Assembly (NCBI GenBank): GCA_964030785.1 | Contig: OZ034972.1 | Span: 51,454,538 to 51,518,537 of the forward strand | Direction of reading: 5' to 3' | Length of the DNA stretch: 64,000 bases | From: Siderastrea siderea | Lineage: Eukaryota; Cnidaria; Anthozoa; Scleractinia; Rhizangiidae | Shown here: positions 36,816 to 50,900 of the stretch, piece after piece | How the letters are laid out: each line of letters starts with the position of its first letter | Position numbering within the stretch: position 1 is the first letter of the stretch | Notes under the pieces: model-generated | Databases searched by the model: none | What the model saw: the letters and a program-made list of their open reading frames with translations, nothing else | What the model was told of the DNA's origin: nothing | Program-made: the position numbers and the translations under genes

Positions 36816-39419
36816 AACGGCTTAAAATTTGCTATTCAAATTAGGTTCTGTCAGAGGACTGGAAAGTGCCTTTTGCTCTTACCAGCTAAAGATGAATTTG
36901 AAAAACAATAGCGATTGCTCTTCGGCCCTACGATTGGTCAGAGGCACAGATCTCCTAGCAACAGCCCAGCCTTGGCACCTTTTTAGCACATCATTAGCTT
37001 ACGACGTGTAATGACGTGACATTGAGGTGGCAAACCAGCCATCTTGAATTTTGAGGCTGCCCAGTCTTGAATCCCCAGCCTGCAGTCATACAGTTGACAA
37101 TGATGACATCAAAAAATATATCAATTTGTTCTAAGAATCATAATCAAAACAAGCACAATAAACTAAAGGATTATCTTCTTCTTACAAACGAAGGAGAATA
37201 AACTGAAGAAAGACTAAGAAGACAGAAAATAGGCAAAATACACTCCTAAGTAGACACGTCATTGACACAGGAAATTTTCCTCTGATAAATTTTAGGAAAA
37301 GTCACGAGATTTGGTGATTATTTGTTTAGCCGTTTGAAAGTCATAATTCGTTGAAGTCAGTGTGGGCACTATGTACCCCCTCTCCAGGCTAAATAGGGTT
37401 AAGTCTTGTTGCAGCACTATCTACAAGAGAAAAATTGCAACAAGGTCCAAAAACAAAACCAACAAGAAAGCCCAATGGGCATTTTAACCGGCCATTCTGA
37501 CCCTCCCCACCCATAGGTTTCACAAATGTTAGCACGATCCTGTATTTATACGAACCGGCGTGACGAAAAGTGTGATTGTGGGACACAATATTTTGACTAT
37601 AGCGTTACTGGATGATGTAATGTTTAAACTGTGATGACTCAGCTTATCTTTCTCATTGCTTTTATTTCTGCTGAAAAACGCAAATTCACTCAAACGTTGA
37701 ATGTCGGTATAAATTCGCCCACAACTGAGAATGCTTACACAGGGACGACGAAATATTTACTGTTGTGCCTAAACCGTAAATACAAACAGTGAACATAGCA
37801 GTAGAATCAAAATATAACGCTTGATAAACACGACCTCGAGCAGATCGTCAGAGTCTGGGACACGTCAAGGCTTATCTCATGACGTGATGTTTAAATCCGG
37901 TTTGCTAACCCGGGAATCCCCATGCAAAGTAAACAAGTTCACTCGGAACGGCTACGTACCAAAAAATTACCTCAAACCCAACCAACATCACGCGCAAGCC
38001 ACACGCATCGCTTGATAATATTCAGTTATTTTCTAACTTAAAGACTCGTAACAGCTACCTTATTAATTGATCTCCTTGTTAATGACCGATTCCTTCGTCT
38101 TTATCCAATTAAAAACAACTTCTCGCCTCAAATAAACACTCATCTCTCTCCCTTTTCAAGAACTATGATGTATCGATGGTGCAATCCACTAATTGCATCA
38201 TCATACTAGTGCCAATCCCTTCTCTTCCTAAGCCACCGCTCCTTCACACAGCTATCGTTTCTCTCCTCTGCGAAATACAGGTTACCCAATGAGAAAACTT
38301 ACAATCAACTTCGGAAACCGTTCCCCCATAAAACGCCGAGGGAAACTGCCTCTCACGTAGCACAATATTACACCGCTGCTATACAACACGCAACTTTCAA
38401 GGTAAATCACACTCACAGAAGCGTGATATGCTCCTCACATTCACAAATCCTTCCACTCCCACATTTTTACATCCTTCAAAATGTCAATCCCCATAACAAA
38501 ACTCCTGCGCTAAAATTTTTCACTATAACCACTAATTAGATCAGATGACACAGCCAATTTCGCATTCAATCCTATTAGCTGCTTTACTCAGGTGCGCATG
38601 CGTTATAGAAGATAAATACTGAAACCCCATACTTAACAACCCTTCGCTGTTCATGTCTTAAAGAACACACGAAGGTAACATTCAGCAGACTAATATCTGC
38701 ATGCGTCTTATATAAGACAGTACCGCTCTTGAGTACCCATACCACAAGCTTTACACTACTTTGTTCGTATGTTAAGCAAAATGACGCAAAAAAAAATGCT
38801 GTGTCCATTTTATAAGCCGGGGGTCGCCATATGGCGACAGCCGGTTAAAAACGTCATCGGTTCTGCACGCACTGCGTGAATATGTTTGTTATGAGAGGTT
38901 GAGAGTGGGATTGTCAAACGGCTTAGGGAAGACTGGAGTTTTGACGTTGGAATCAGCTAGAGTGCTCTTGAAGCCGAAAGCGACTTGCTTACCTGATGCC
39001 ACCTTATAGAGAAACGTTTGTGGAAACCCGGCGAATTAAATTTGTTAACTTTGACTTACCTCGCGGCTCATCCCTTTTCAAGAAGAAAGAAATTTGCGTT
39101 CTTACACTAGCTTTTTATGACTATTCTTTTAATTGCAAACTGATAGAAGTCGGTTGACTTTTAAGTTTATTGTTTGATTAACATATCCTGAGAATATACA
39201 CGACTTGCGTGACTGGGCAAAATTTGTATTGATGTCGCGCACATAATTCCAACCGATGATTTAAAAAGGTTATGATAGTTTCGATTAAACTTATCCTGAT
39301 TTTCATTAGTCTGTATCCAGGTTTCATATATCTCGGCTTGGGTATTCGATTTTTCTCCGTCACGTGATCGGGTCACTAAAACGTGAATTCACATTATTAG
39401 CATATTCCACTGTTGTATT

Positions 39420-40762
39420 TAACCTGCGACCAGGCCGAATTTTAGCATCGCTGTCATATTCTCTTACGTTGGTCGCTCGCTAAAATAGGGCCTGATACAA
39501 TCTCTCACAGAAGTTCGTGTCCGCGGCCAAATTTTGGCCGCGGGAATCTCGCAGTCTGATTGGCCCTTTAACAATAGAGCTGTCAACGGAAGTAAATCTC
39601 ACTCACAATTTCGATCCGACCGCCATCGCCAAGGAACAGCCAAGGAACAAGTCTGCCGAAGTAAAAGGTGTTGCTCCAATATATTCTCGTCGTTCTAGGA
39701 GAATTGTCATCATTTCTTTCTCTCCTGAGAATGGCGCTCGGTTTGACGCAAGCTGTCTCTTACCTGGAGCAGAGAAGTATAGCAACAGTGAAGTATGTAT
39801 TCCGTTTTATCGCATCGTGTCTCGGAATTTTCATTTGATGGCTTTCAGCTAGAATTGATAACATGAACAGAGTAGTGGTTGTTTCTGCGTTTTACGAAAC
39901 AAAACGAACAGCAGACGAACAAGTATCTTTCGCCAAGAATGATCAACAAGTCAACCGATAATTCGGTGAACGTAACGGTAAACTGATGTTTGGCGAGAGC
40001 CGCAATCAAGTGGCAATGACGATTTCAGTTTATATTCATTCATTGTTTAACACTTATGTCGTTTTATTGATCTCTGACTTTGACATCAAAGGATCTGACT
40101 AGTTTTATAATAAATGTTCTTCGTTTTAAAATTCGCTGCTGTTTAGAGATAAAATTCGCTGCTAATCTCAAATATTTATCACTTGTGGAACTAAATTAAA
40201 TTACAAAATACTCCTTTGTTTATAAACGGTTTTATTTATATCTTTACTAAAGAATGAATCTGAAGGTACTTCTCTTAATTGCCCAAGGTTTTTTACGCAG
40301 AAAATCGGTGAGAAATGCGAAGAGAATAATTCCGGATACCACCTGAAATGGGAAAGGATTCAAGCATGCAGCATATTTTGGTACATGGCAACCTTGTCGT
40401 GTTTTGAATTTTCATTCAGTTTCAGCTCAGACAGAGCAACCATGTACAATACCAGAACCTTCAAGTTAGCAATCGTGTAAATTTGAGTGCTTGTGCCCAG
40501 AAGATATCTCGTAGCCTATGATTTTCTTATATTGCCGACATTTGCGTGACTTTTTTCGAATTGCCGTTATGGGAAATTTGCATACCGAGGATCGTGCAAG
40601 CAGAAGAAATTTTGATTGGCTCTTTTGTTGAATGTCAATCAATCAAAAAAGTGGGCGGTAGACGTTCCGTAGAAGAATTGTATCAGGCTCTATTTTTCGT
40701 TTCGCCCGTCCCGCCTGAATGTTTCACCGAGCGAAACGAAAATAGAGCCTGATCGCAGGTTA
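39420..40762. mobile_element. Mutator-like DNA element of 1343 bp with a 9-bp target duplication
   Basis: Present only in unit 2. TGTTGTATT occurs at 39411-39419 and 40763-40771 and once at the empty sites in unit 1. The inverted ends start TAACCTGCGACCAGGC (left) and TAACCTGCGATCAGGC (right, complement). Each end is also a hairpin: 39429-39446 pairs with 39479-39495, and 40682-40705 with 40731-40752. A perfect palindrome with 11-bp arms lies at 39521-39543. Interior frames (39517-39852, 40546-40752) show no transposase, so it looks non-autonomous. The 9-bp duplication suggests the Mutator superfamily. Confidence 0.8.
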
Positions 40763-42704
40763 TGTTGTATTCGGAGTCAGTCACTATTCAACCAAAGAAG
40801 GTCATATGCACAATGTTCCAATTCCTCCTGTGCCATCTTATGGTAGCTTGGTAACACGTATACGTATATGACTAATTTCAAACTACATTTTAAGTCCAAA
40901 ATTTGTAATTAAATGAGGTGTGTTTCTGGTTATATTTACACTAGGTAACGTTTTCTTGGAATTCGGGGTATCTATGTCAGAAGAAAATATTTACGGTTTG
41001 CTTTGTCATGCAAAACAAACGGCGTAATCAGTGGAACCGTGTACACCTCTGCCTTTCGCAAATGATTTTATTTTCAAACAAATATTCAAAACCAACTTCA
41101 AATTTCTGGAATAATTTTCAAAACAGGATTGGAAAGCAATCGATAGTTAGTTTCTCGACTGCATGCATGTCTTTAATTTTTGAACCTGTTTGTAAAATAA
41201 TGGGTGCAAACAAAGATTCCAATTAGCTTGACATCACAGCATGACCTCTCTATCCTCCTGTCTCCTGCATTGTCTACTGGTTGATCATAGTGGACTTTAT
41301 GCTTCGGTAAGCACCTTTTGGCAAACATGCTAGCCGCAAAAGTACACAAGAAATGTACTTTAAGAATTGATTTAAAGTTTGAAAGTACCACTTCAATCTT
41401 GAGACCACTGTTGGAACTCTATTCGGTCCAGTACCATCTCCTCATGCCTGAACGTGTAGGTGTGGTGGTAACTTTGCGTATATTTGCCCATGTGAATATG
41501 TAGTAATGACGTCTCAATTACCTCGTCATTTTAGATACAGAAATCGATCTCGTAAGTAATCTGATCTGAGGTAAGACAAGTTCCTGTTTTGCTAATTTCC
41601 AACTTATTTCTTAAAAAGCCGGGATGAATATGGTAGCATAGCAGCCTTTAATTAGGCCAAAGCTTTTGAATACTGGAGCGACTAATAATGCATTGTGCAA
41701 TGTACAGGAGAGATCGACAAAGACGATTCTCTGTTTTTGTTTTTAGCTGTGTACCTTGATGAGAAATGTTTCTCTGCAAATTGATTTAATTCTGTTTAAT
41801 TCCGTTAATTACCCGTTGGGAAATATCTTAAGTTTTGTTCGTTTTCGAACACTTCCGGGGAAGAACATATCTTGGCAATAATATTGTTGATATCGTAAGC
41901 TTGTTTCATTGGCGGTTAAATTAAAATCATGACAGTTTCGTTTTATTCATTTTAATATCCTTAATCCCAAAATATACTGAGGTAATCGTTTGCCCATGTG
42001 CGTGCGTGAAACTTTTTGTCCATCACGTGATCGAATGATCGTGATAGTGGTGGGGGGTAGTGGGGAGGGGGGGACAGGGAATTAAACCTCCTGCTTCCCG
42101 TACCCCTTAATCCCTGTTCCCGCCCTGAAATTGTTGGCTCCCGCCTCCCATAAACCTCCCGCCCCCTTTTCGCCCGGTCTCTCGACCCCTTGTCCCCCTC
42201 CACGTGATAGCAAAATCAAAGTCGGTTTTGAGAAGGAGGCCGGGTCACAAATTTGCCGCAAATGTTCCTGTTGACTCCACAAATATTACTACGACGGTAA
42301 ATTTACACACAGCCAATAAAACAATTTCAAATAAATATTGAGGGTGTTTTTTTTCTTGGAACTCAGGGGTGGATTGATAGCACCCCTACCTCAACTGCTC
42401 CGCATTTCACTGGCCGTCAGTTAATATTTTCGCTTGGTGGATTATATTCAGTTGCGTTTCCTCATCAAAGCAAAGACAAATACAATCGGAGAAAAATGTT
42501 CCTTTTTTAAAGAAAGAATAATTTCATTTTACGGCTGAACAAGACGAAATCTCAAGGTCACCATGTTTACTGCATTTAATTTTTTGACCTTTTGTTTCTT
42601 CCTAGGACATGCACACATTTATTTTAGTAAAATGTATCAAGGGGCAAAAAAACTATAAAAACTTAAGTAAGCCTTGATGACTATTTGAATATAAAGTCAA
42701 ATTA

Positions 42705-44642
42705 AAGAGAGAGTCATATGGTATAGGGGCAGACTAACGATACCCTTTCGCTGATATCCAAAACGTTTGTACAAACCTACGGAAAAAAGAATTCTTCGAG
42801 GATAAATCGGACCTTTTAGACACGGATGAAGGCTTAGCGAAACTTAAAAGTATAACTGTTGCCCTCCTAGTAACAGAAACATTACCCTGGACAACTATAT
42901 AGACTTCCTCACAAACTTTCCACTTGAAGAATTGCTAGTGAAAGATACCATACGCTCCAATTTAACGAAAGAGCAACAAAATTCCCTGAAGGAACTGAGA
43001 ATTGACTCTGAAACAATTATCTTTGAAGCTGACAAAGGAGGGGCAGTATTAGTAATGGACCGCACATACGACGCTGAAAAAATGCTCGAAATTTTGAATT
43101 ACTCACACGCTTATAAGGAAATTCTCGCCAATGTGGTCAAAAAGGTTCTGAAACTTATAAAGGAGTTAACATGTAAACATATTGGCAGTCTCACTGAGAC
43201 AGAGATAGGCTATCTCTGTCACTTCAATTTTAGAACCAGTGGTTTCTACGGTATTCCAAAAATACATAAAAGCAAGATCATTTGCCAGGAAGCTAAAATC
43301 CAGAAGAAACCATAATTATGTCAAAGTTATTTGGCCTGCAGGTCTCAAATTCAGACCTATAGCAGCTGGTCCTAGCTGCCCAACGAGTAGAGTCGGTAAC
43401 TTTGTCGACATCCTTATTAAGCCCTTCAACTCACATGTCCAAAGTTATCTGAGGAACACTATCGATTTTCTCAACTACTTACCAAAGACAGTTTTTGAGA
43501 GCATGATATTAGTCTTCTTTGACGTGGCCAGCTTATACACAAACATCAACCAAGATCTCGGCATTAAGGCTATAGAATTCTGGCTTAACAAACACCCAGA
43601 GAGCCTCAACCACGTTTTAACAAAGAAGTCATCATCGATTCAATTGTTTCGATATTGAAAGACATCACATTTACCTCAGATGATACAATATTTCTTTAAA
43701 AGAAAGGTACTGCGATGGGAACGAGAATGGCTCCTAGTTATGCAACTCTTGTTCTTGACCCTTGGAAAGCAAATTATATAGCCAAGTTACTTATGCAATG
43801 GGGAAGAAATAGACCATTACGTTTATACTTGCTGGAGAAGGTTCCCTTACGATTGCTATATAAACTGGACATATGGTGAGGGCAAACTGGGAGAACTCCA
43901 CCGCATTCTTAATACCCTAGATAGCAGTATCCAACTTACTGTTGAACTAGCTGTAAAGAACTTCCTTTTCTGGATATAATGATAAAAAAGAGAATACTCA
44001 CCTAACAACGGACATCTATTATAAACCGACGAATTTAATTCAATACCTCCCATATACATCCAGTCATCCAAAACACACTAAAAATAACATACCCTTCAAC
44101 CTAGCTCGTAGGATATGTATGATTATCGAGACCCAGGATTTAAGAAAACAACGTCTTTACGACCTTAAACAGATCCTGCTAGAAAAGCAATATCCAGCAG
44201 AGATTATCAATATCAGTATCGAAAAGGCCCTTACCCAAACGCCTCAAGAGTTAAGAACGGTGAGAGAGCAGAGCAACGACAACAACTTCCTTTGTCTACT
44301 CTTGTAACAACTTAAAATCAGTTTTTCAGTCAGGTTGTCAGGAAAACACTACCGATGTTGAACCAAAGCCCTCCACTAAAATCAGTCATGAGCAAGACTA
44401 GAGTAATACATAGTAGTCAGTGACAGCTTAGAAACCTCAAACGAATGCTAACAAACTCCTATTTCTCGCGGAAAAACGACACAGATCCGGAAGTTAAAAT
44501 TTGTGGAAGAACACGTTGCGAAACATGCCCCTATTTACAACAGGGAAAAGAATTCACCTTCTCAGCCATGTGTAATTTGGCATGTGTAATTTATAGTGTA
44601 ACAAAGTTCCTTTTGGTGCTCTTCAGAAATGGTAGCAGCTGA
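42705..44642 (+). mobile_element. Penelope-like element, broken (copy 3, least damaged 5' part)
   Basis: The RT N-terminal block is open for 127 codons (42932-43315), spanning regions that are frameshifted in the other two copies. After the shared frameshift, 43239-43658 encodes the RT core with motif A (here VFFDVASLYTN). Motif C is again F-P-Y-D-C. Transposition from this sequence is not expected. Confidence 0.85.
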
Positions 44643-44919
44643 ACAAATCGTTGTTGTGTTGTTTTTGTTGCTCATTTCTTTGTAAATAAAATCATCATTA
44701 AAGGTCGGATTTAACTTGTGCATGGAAATGGTTTTCAACCAGCATATGGTTAGATTTAGAGCTAATCAGAACTGGTGACATAGCTCTGCCTTGTACTGAG
44801 AGGAAAAGGTTTTTGTTACTTGTGAGGGATTTGTAGTGTTATTTTTGTCTTATGCAAAGCTTAAATAATCGACAAGGTTTTCCATTTTGAAATGAATGTG
44901 ATATCTATGTTTCTTTTAG

Positions 44920-47900
44920 AGTATTCGCAACAATCAATGAACAACAAAAGTCTTGAAGGTGCAACAGGGAGCCAAAGTTCAAGTTCTGATTATGAAGGAG
45001 ATGGCTGCAATGCTGGAAAACGAAAACGTGGACCGGCAAAAAAGAAGCGCATCAAAGAGCAAAAGTTTGTTATTCACTGCGATAACCTCAATGCCACATT
45101 AAGTGAGTTGCATACTGCCCGAAGACGTTCTACTATACGAAGGTCTACAGCAATACCACTGCATAACGACATGTCGGAAGAGCACGTACGATCAGCCCTT
45201 GAGGACAGACTACCACAGCTCAAAGGACTTAGGTGAGGCATGTGAACAGTTTTAAAGCATAATTGATTGGTTTGTGTTAAAAGACATTAAAACAAGACGG
45301 GTACTAACCTCCTTCCTAGGGTGCTTTCTCTTCACCCAAGGATACGTATGTCCAGAAATGCATGTAACTCGGAACTTGGGTACTTCATATTACACAGGGT
45401 AATTTGTCATTTCCATATGACCTCTTGTTTGAAAAAAATTGCTAGCGTTTACATGAGGATTAGGGCACTTTGTGATGTCTGTCATAGAAGGCATGAATCT
45501 CATTAGCGTGCATTTCTGGACATATCTCCCCAAGAAGAAAGGACTATGGTTGCTTTTGCTCCCATGACTAGCTGAGACATCAGTGTATTTAGTTGCGCTT
45601 TATTTGTTGTTCACATTTGATTTTGCAGAAGCGTAAGAAATTTTAAAACCGGCACGAAGGCAAAAGAAATGTGAGACATTTAGGCCATTTATTAAAATAC
45701 AGGAATCCTACAAAAAATCTGAAAAAAAAAACGCAGTCACCTATCAGAAACAACAACATAGTTGCAAACAAAAAATATTGAGTTTATTTCGTTTGTTACA
45801 GCAAATCCATACAGTCTTCAGTCAACTAAAGCTTACAGACTGGCAAGATGTCGCCATTTCATGTTTTGACATGGAGCTACCTACACCCGAGTGCGGTGTT
45901 CGACTCACTCACTCACTCACTCACTCACTCACTCACTCACTCACTCACTCAACCTCTTCATGCCGAGTGGCACATAAGGTCTCTACTAGGTTTCTCCAGT
46001 CATCTCAGTCCTGGTCTCTTTTCACCGCTGATGACCACACCATTCCAGCTTCTTCCAATTCCCCCAACATCGTCCTCCTCCACGTGCTACGTGGACGCCC
46101 TCTCTTTCTTCTACCCTCTGGTGTCCAGGTCAGTAAGGCTATTCTGGCAAGAGCTGATGGTTCCATCCTCAGCGTATGACCAACCCACGGCCATCGCTTT
46201 CTCTTGAGAATAGTTTCCATTGGTTCCTTCTTAGTAGCTTCCAAGAGGTTGCTATTGGAAATTCTATTCAGACAGAAAACCCTCATGATTCTTCGCAAGC
46301 AGGTGATATGAAAAGTGATTAGTCTACTGAGATCTTTTGCAGTCATTCTCCAGCATTCGGCTCCATATAATAGCACGGGTGGACGTTGCTTTTGTATGTC
46401 TGGAGCTTGGTTGTGCGCCTGTAGGCGTTGGATTTCCACACAGGCTTTATTTAATCGTGCGAAGGCAGATCTTGCTTTCCCTAAGCGTGCTGTAACGTCC
46501 TCTTCTCTCCCACCACTGATGCTTACCACGCTACCAAGGTAGGTGAACTGATCCGTTTAGTCCAATGGTTGGTTGTTGATGAAGACCGGCTACTTGGTTG
46601 TTTCGTTGGACATAACTTTAGTCTTGCCAACAGCTTCTGCTAATTTGTTGATCCTTCTTCTGTTGTAAATGGGACCGTGTATGCGATATTAGAACAATAT
46701 CATCATCAAAGTCTAGATCTTCCAACTTCCGTAAGCAGCGTCCACCTAATGGCAGTTCTCTTCTGCTCTGTGCCGTTCTTCATAATCCGTTCCATAATCT
46801 ATATGAATAGAAAGGAGAACATAACGCAACCCTGGCGAACACCCGAGTTGATAGCAAAGCTTGAACTGGAATTTTGCACACAACAAGTAAAATTGTTATT
46901 AAAAAGGGTGATGATGTTGACGATCTTCTGAGGTATTCCATATTGCTGGAGTATTTTCCACAAGCAGGTTCTGTGGACACTGTCAAAGGCCTACTCAAAT
47001 TCCAAAAAGTTAACAGAGATATCCCTCTGCCACTCATTGCACTGCTCCAGAATATTCCGAAGCGTAAATATTTACTCAATGGTTACTCTCCCTGGTCTAA
47101 ACCCTGCTTGTTCTTTTCGGGGTATTTCGTCCATTGCTTCCGTTATGCGCATCATGACCACCTTGCAGAATACCTTGCTAGGTATTGAGAGTAATGTAAC
47201 CCCACTCCAGTTGTTGCAGTCTGCCAGATACCCTTTTTTGGTATTTGGACAATGCTGCCCTGTGCCCTTGCTTCTCCTTTTCCCATATGTCAATGAACAA
47301 AGGCTGGAAAACGTCACTGGCAAGCTTGGGGTAATTCCTGTCCAGTTGGTACTGGCTCTACCCTCACGTCCAGATCTTCCTGGACTGGTGGAATGTCAGG
47401 ACGGAGCTCTGGTTCAGGTCGATTTAGCACCTCTGAGAAGTGTTCAGTCCACCTTAAATCTCGATCCCGCTCAGATGTCATAAGACTCCCTTGCTTATTT
47501 TTAACAGCAATGTTTCTACGGCTTTTTCTCCACATAATTGTCGGGTGATCCTGTAAACAGTTCACATTTCATTTCTGGAGGCTATTTTTTCTGCTGTTTC
47601 TGCCAGTTCCTCCATGAACCGCCTCTTGTCAGTCCTAGCACCCTTTTTCACCAATTTATTAAACGCAGCATATTCTATGCGCAGTCTCTCCCTCTGGCGC
47701 TGAGAATTCGGTCTGACTGATCTTGTTCTTCAAGGTCCTCCTCCGCTTGATAAAAAAAGGTCTCTAAGCTAATCCATTCCTTGTACTGCCTCTTCTTGAT
47801 ACCAAGTATATTCTTACTAGTTGAATCGTATGCTTCCCTGACATGACTCCATTTCTCTTCAACTGACATTCAGCACCAATATCAGTATTCTGTTGGACCT

Positions 47901-50900
47901 CGATTATCTGAAATATATTTCGTACCTCAATTGAGAATTCTTTGCTGATTCCAACATCACTCAACAGATGGAGGTTATATCTTGTGGGTCGATTTGTGCT
48001 CGCTGAAGCACCAGATCTTAACTTCAGTTTCACCACAGGCTTCACAAGATGATGATTGCTGCCCACATCTGCCCCTCTCCAGGCACATACATCAATGAGA
48101 GCTCTGCGCCACTTCTGATTCACTAACACATAGTCAATCTGATTTTAAAACTTTTCGGTTGATGACACCCATGTCAGCTTGTGAAAAGTCTTGTGAGGAA
48201 ATAAGGTTCCTCCTATAATTAGTCTATTTTCCAAGCAGAAGTTGCTGAGCCGCTCCCCATCGTCAGTTAAGACGCCACACCCATGGTTACCCACGACTCG
48301 TTCTCGATTCGTGCTGTTATCCTGCACCTTAGCGTTCATGTCCGCCATAACACACAAGACATCATAGGCTGGTACCTTATCTACTTCTTCTTGTAACCTT
48401 CTATAGAAAGCATCCTTGTCTTCGTCACCTGCATCGTTTGTGGGTGCACAGCATTGTGTAATTGATAGCTTTGTATACTTGCCGTTGAATCTTGCCCTTT
48501 TCAATCTTTCATTTACTGGCTGCCACTCTATCAGTGCTTTCTTCAGCCCCTTTTGCAGGATGAGTACAACTCCAGCCATATGTTGGTTATCATCTCTCTC
48601 TGAATACAGGATGGTTTCTCCTGCGCCCATCGTTAACTGCCCGAAACCTGTCCACCTGCATTCTCTAACCCCGAGGAATGGAGCTTATAACTCTGCATTT
48701 CTCTGAGGACCGGGGTTGTTCTTGAGGTATCAAACATCGTTCGCACATTCCAGGTGCCAATCCTAAGATGTGTTTTGGCGTCCAAGAGACTCGCTTTCCT
48801 AGCACGGGTTCCCAGTTGGCTTTACCCGGGCCATTCATACTAGCACTGCAGTGCCTCAAGCCTCCAGGACGACAATGCCTTGTTTTTCTTAGTGAGGTTT
48901 CAGTAACATGGTGTTTTTTACAAGGGAGGGTTGTTAGTCATGCGCTTAACCCTCAACCTGGAGGGCCAGGGCGCTGTTTAATCGGGCCCCTTTCCCGTAG
49001 ACCAAATTAGCATGGATGAACCTACCAGGAGCATAAGCTCCAGCTGACATAGCTCTAGGGGTCAAAAGGGCACGCAAGCCTCCTCGCCACAACAAGGCAC
49101 AGCACCAGGGAGAGGCAGTTCGACTTAGTCACGCAAAAACAAATAGTAAGAGTAGTTTTTTAGCGTTGTAATTTCTTATTTTCTTAGTTCAGTTACACTT
49201 TCAGTTCTTATATTTTAATATTACATTGTTTTAGCTAGACGGCATTTTACACACAGTCGGCGTTTTATACCCCGTTCGTCTATCGTCTCCTGATTCTAGA
49301 TCTGTAATCCATAGTACACTTCTCTTCACCCCACTCTCATTCAATTCAATCAGATTCGATGCGATCCGACCCGATCTGATCCGAATCACCAGTCTAGTCC
49401 AGTCAAGTGCAATACAGTCTAGTCCAGTCTAGGTCAGTCCAATCCAGTCCAGTAGTACAGTACAGCACGGCAAAGACCAGTAGAGTACAGTACAGTACAG
49501 TACAGTAAAGCACAGCACAGCACAGCACAGCACAGCACAGCACAGCACAGCACAGCACAGCACAGCACAGCACAGCACAGTACAGTGCAGTGCATTGCAG
49601 TGCATTGCAGTGCAGTTCAGTGCAGTGCAGTGCAATACAAGATAGCACAGCACAGCACAGTACACCACAGTCCAGTCCAGTCCAGTCCAATCCATTCCAT
49701 TTCATTCCTTTACAGTACAGTACAGTACAGTACAGTACAGTACAGTACAGTACAGTACAGTACAGTGCAGTAGAGTACAGTACAGTACAGTACAGTACAG
49801 TGCAGTACAGTACAGTACACTGCAGTGCAGTACATTACAGTACAGTGCAGTGCAGTGCAGTGCAGTACAGTACAGTACAGTACAGTACAGTACAGTACAG
49901 TACAGTGCAATATAGTACAGTGCATTGCAGTGCAGTTCAGTGCAGTGCAGTGCAGTACAAGATAGCACAGCACAGCACAGTACACCACAGTCCAGTCCAG
50001 TCTAGTACACCACAGTCCAGTCCAGTCCAGTCCAGTCCAGTCCAAACCATTCCATTTCATTCCTTTACAGTACAGTACATTACAATACAGTACAGTACAG
50101 TGCAGTGCAGTGCAGTGCAGTGCAGTACAGTACAGTAGAGTACAGTGCAATATAGTACAGTGCATTGCAGTGCAGTTCAGTGCAGTGCAGTACAAGATAG
50201 CACAGCACAGCACAGTACACCACAGTCCAGTCCAGTCTAGTACACCACAGTCCAGTCCAGTCCAGTCCAGTCCAAACCATTCCATTTCATTCCTTTACAG
50301 TACAGTACAGTACAGTACAGTACAGTACAGTACAGTACAGTACAGTACAGTACAGTACAGTGCAGTACAGTACAGTACAGTACAGCACAGCACAGTACAG
50401 TACAGTACAGTACAGTGCAGTGCAGTGCAGTGCAGTGCAGTGCAGTGCAGTGCAGTACAGTACAGTACAGTGCAGTGCAGTGCAGTGCAGTACAGTACAG
50501 TACAGTACAGTGCAGTGCAGCGCAGCGCAGTGCAGTACAGTGCAGTGCAGTGCAGTGCAGTGCAGTACAGTGTAGTGCAGTACAGTGCAGTGCAGTACAG
50601 TACAGTACAGTACAGTGCAGTGCAGTACAGTACAGTACAGTACAGTGCAGTGCAGTGCAGTACAGTGCAGTGCAGTGCAGTACAGTACAGTACAGTAGAG
50701 TACAGTGCAGTACAGTACAGTACAGTACAGTTCAGTACAGTACAGTACAGTACAGTACAGTACAGTACAGTGCATGGCAGTGCAGTGCAGTGCAGTGCAT
50801 TACATTGCAATGCAGTACAATACATTATTATATGGCCGAACTGGTCCGCCCTGAAAAGGAGCTCTCTGATTGGTTCCCTAAGCGGTCCAAATTTTTCCTA

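Larger units (their letters stand above)
17187..36970. repeat. Segmental duplication, unit 1
   Basis: The sequence from CTTGGCACCTTTTTAGCAC at 17187 is repeated with high identity from 36971, and the order of contents is the same. The unit 1/unit 2 junction (36968-36975) joins ...ACAGCCCAG directly to CTTGGCACC, while unit 2 ends with the same ACAGCCCA at 54496-54503 before new sequence. This is a head-to-tail tandem duplication. Unit 1 differs from unit 2 by a nested duplication of about 5.2 kb, absence of the 1.34-kb insertion and a shorter ACAGT array. Confidence 0.93.

Noticed and set aside
46005..46529. 174-codon minus-strand frame as an intact gene
   Set aside because: It is RTE LINE C-terminal sequence fused by a 1-bp deletion; not a host gene.
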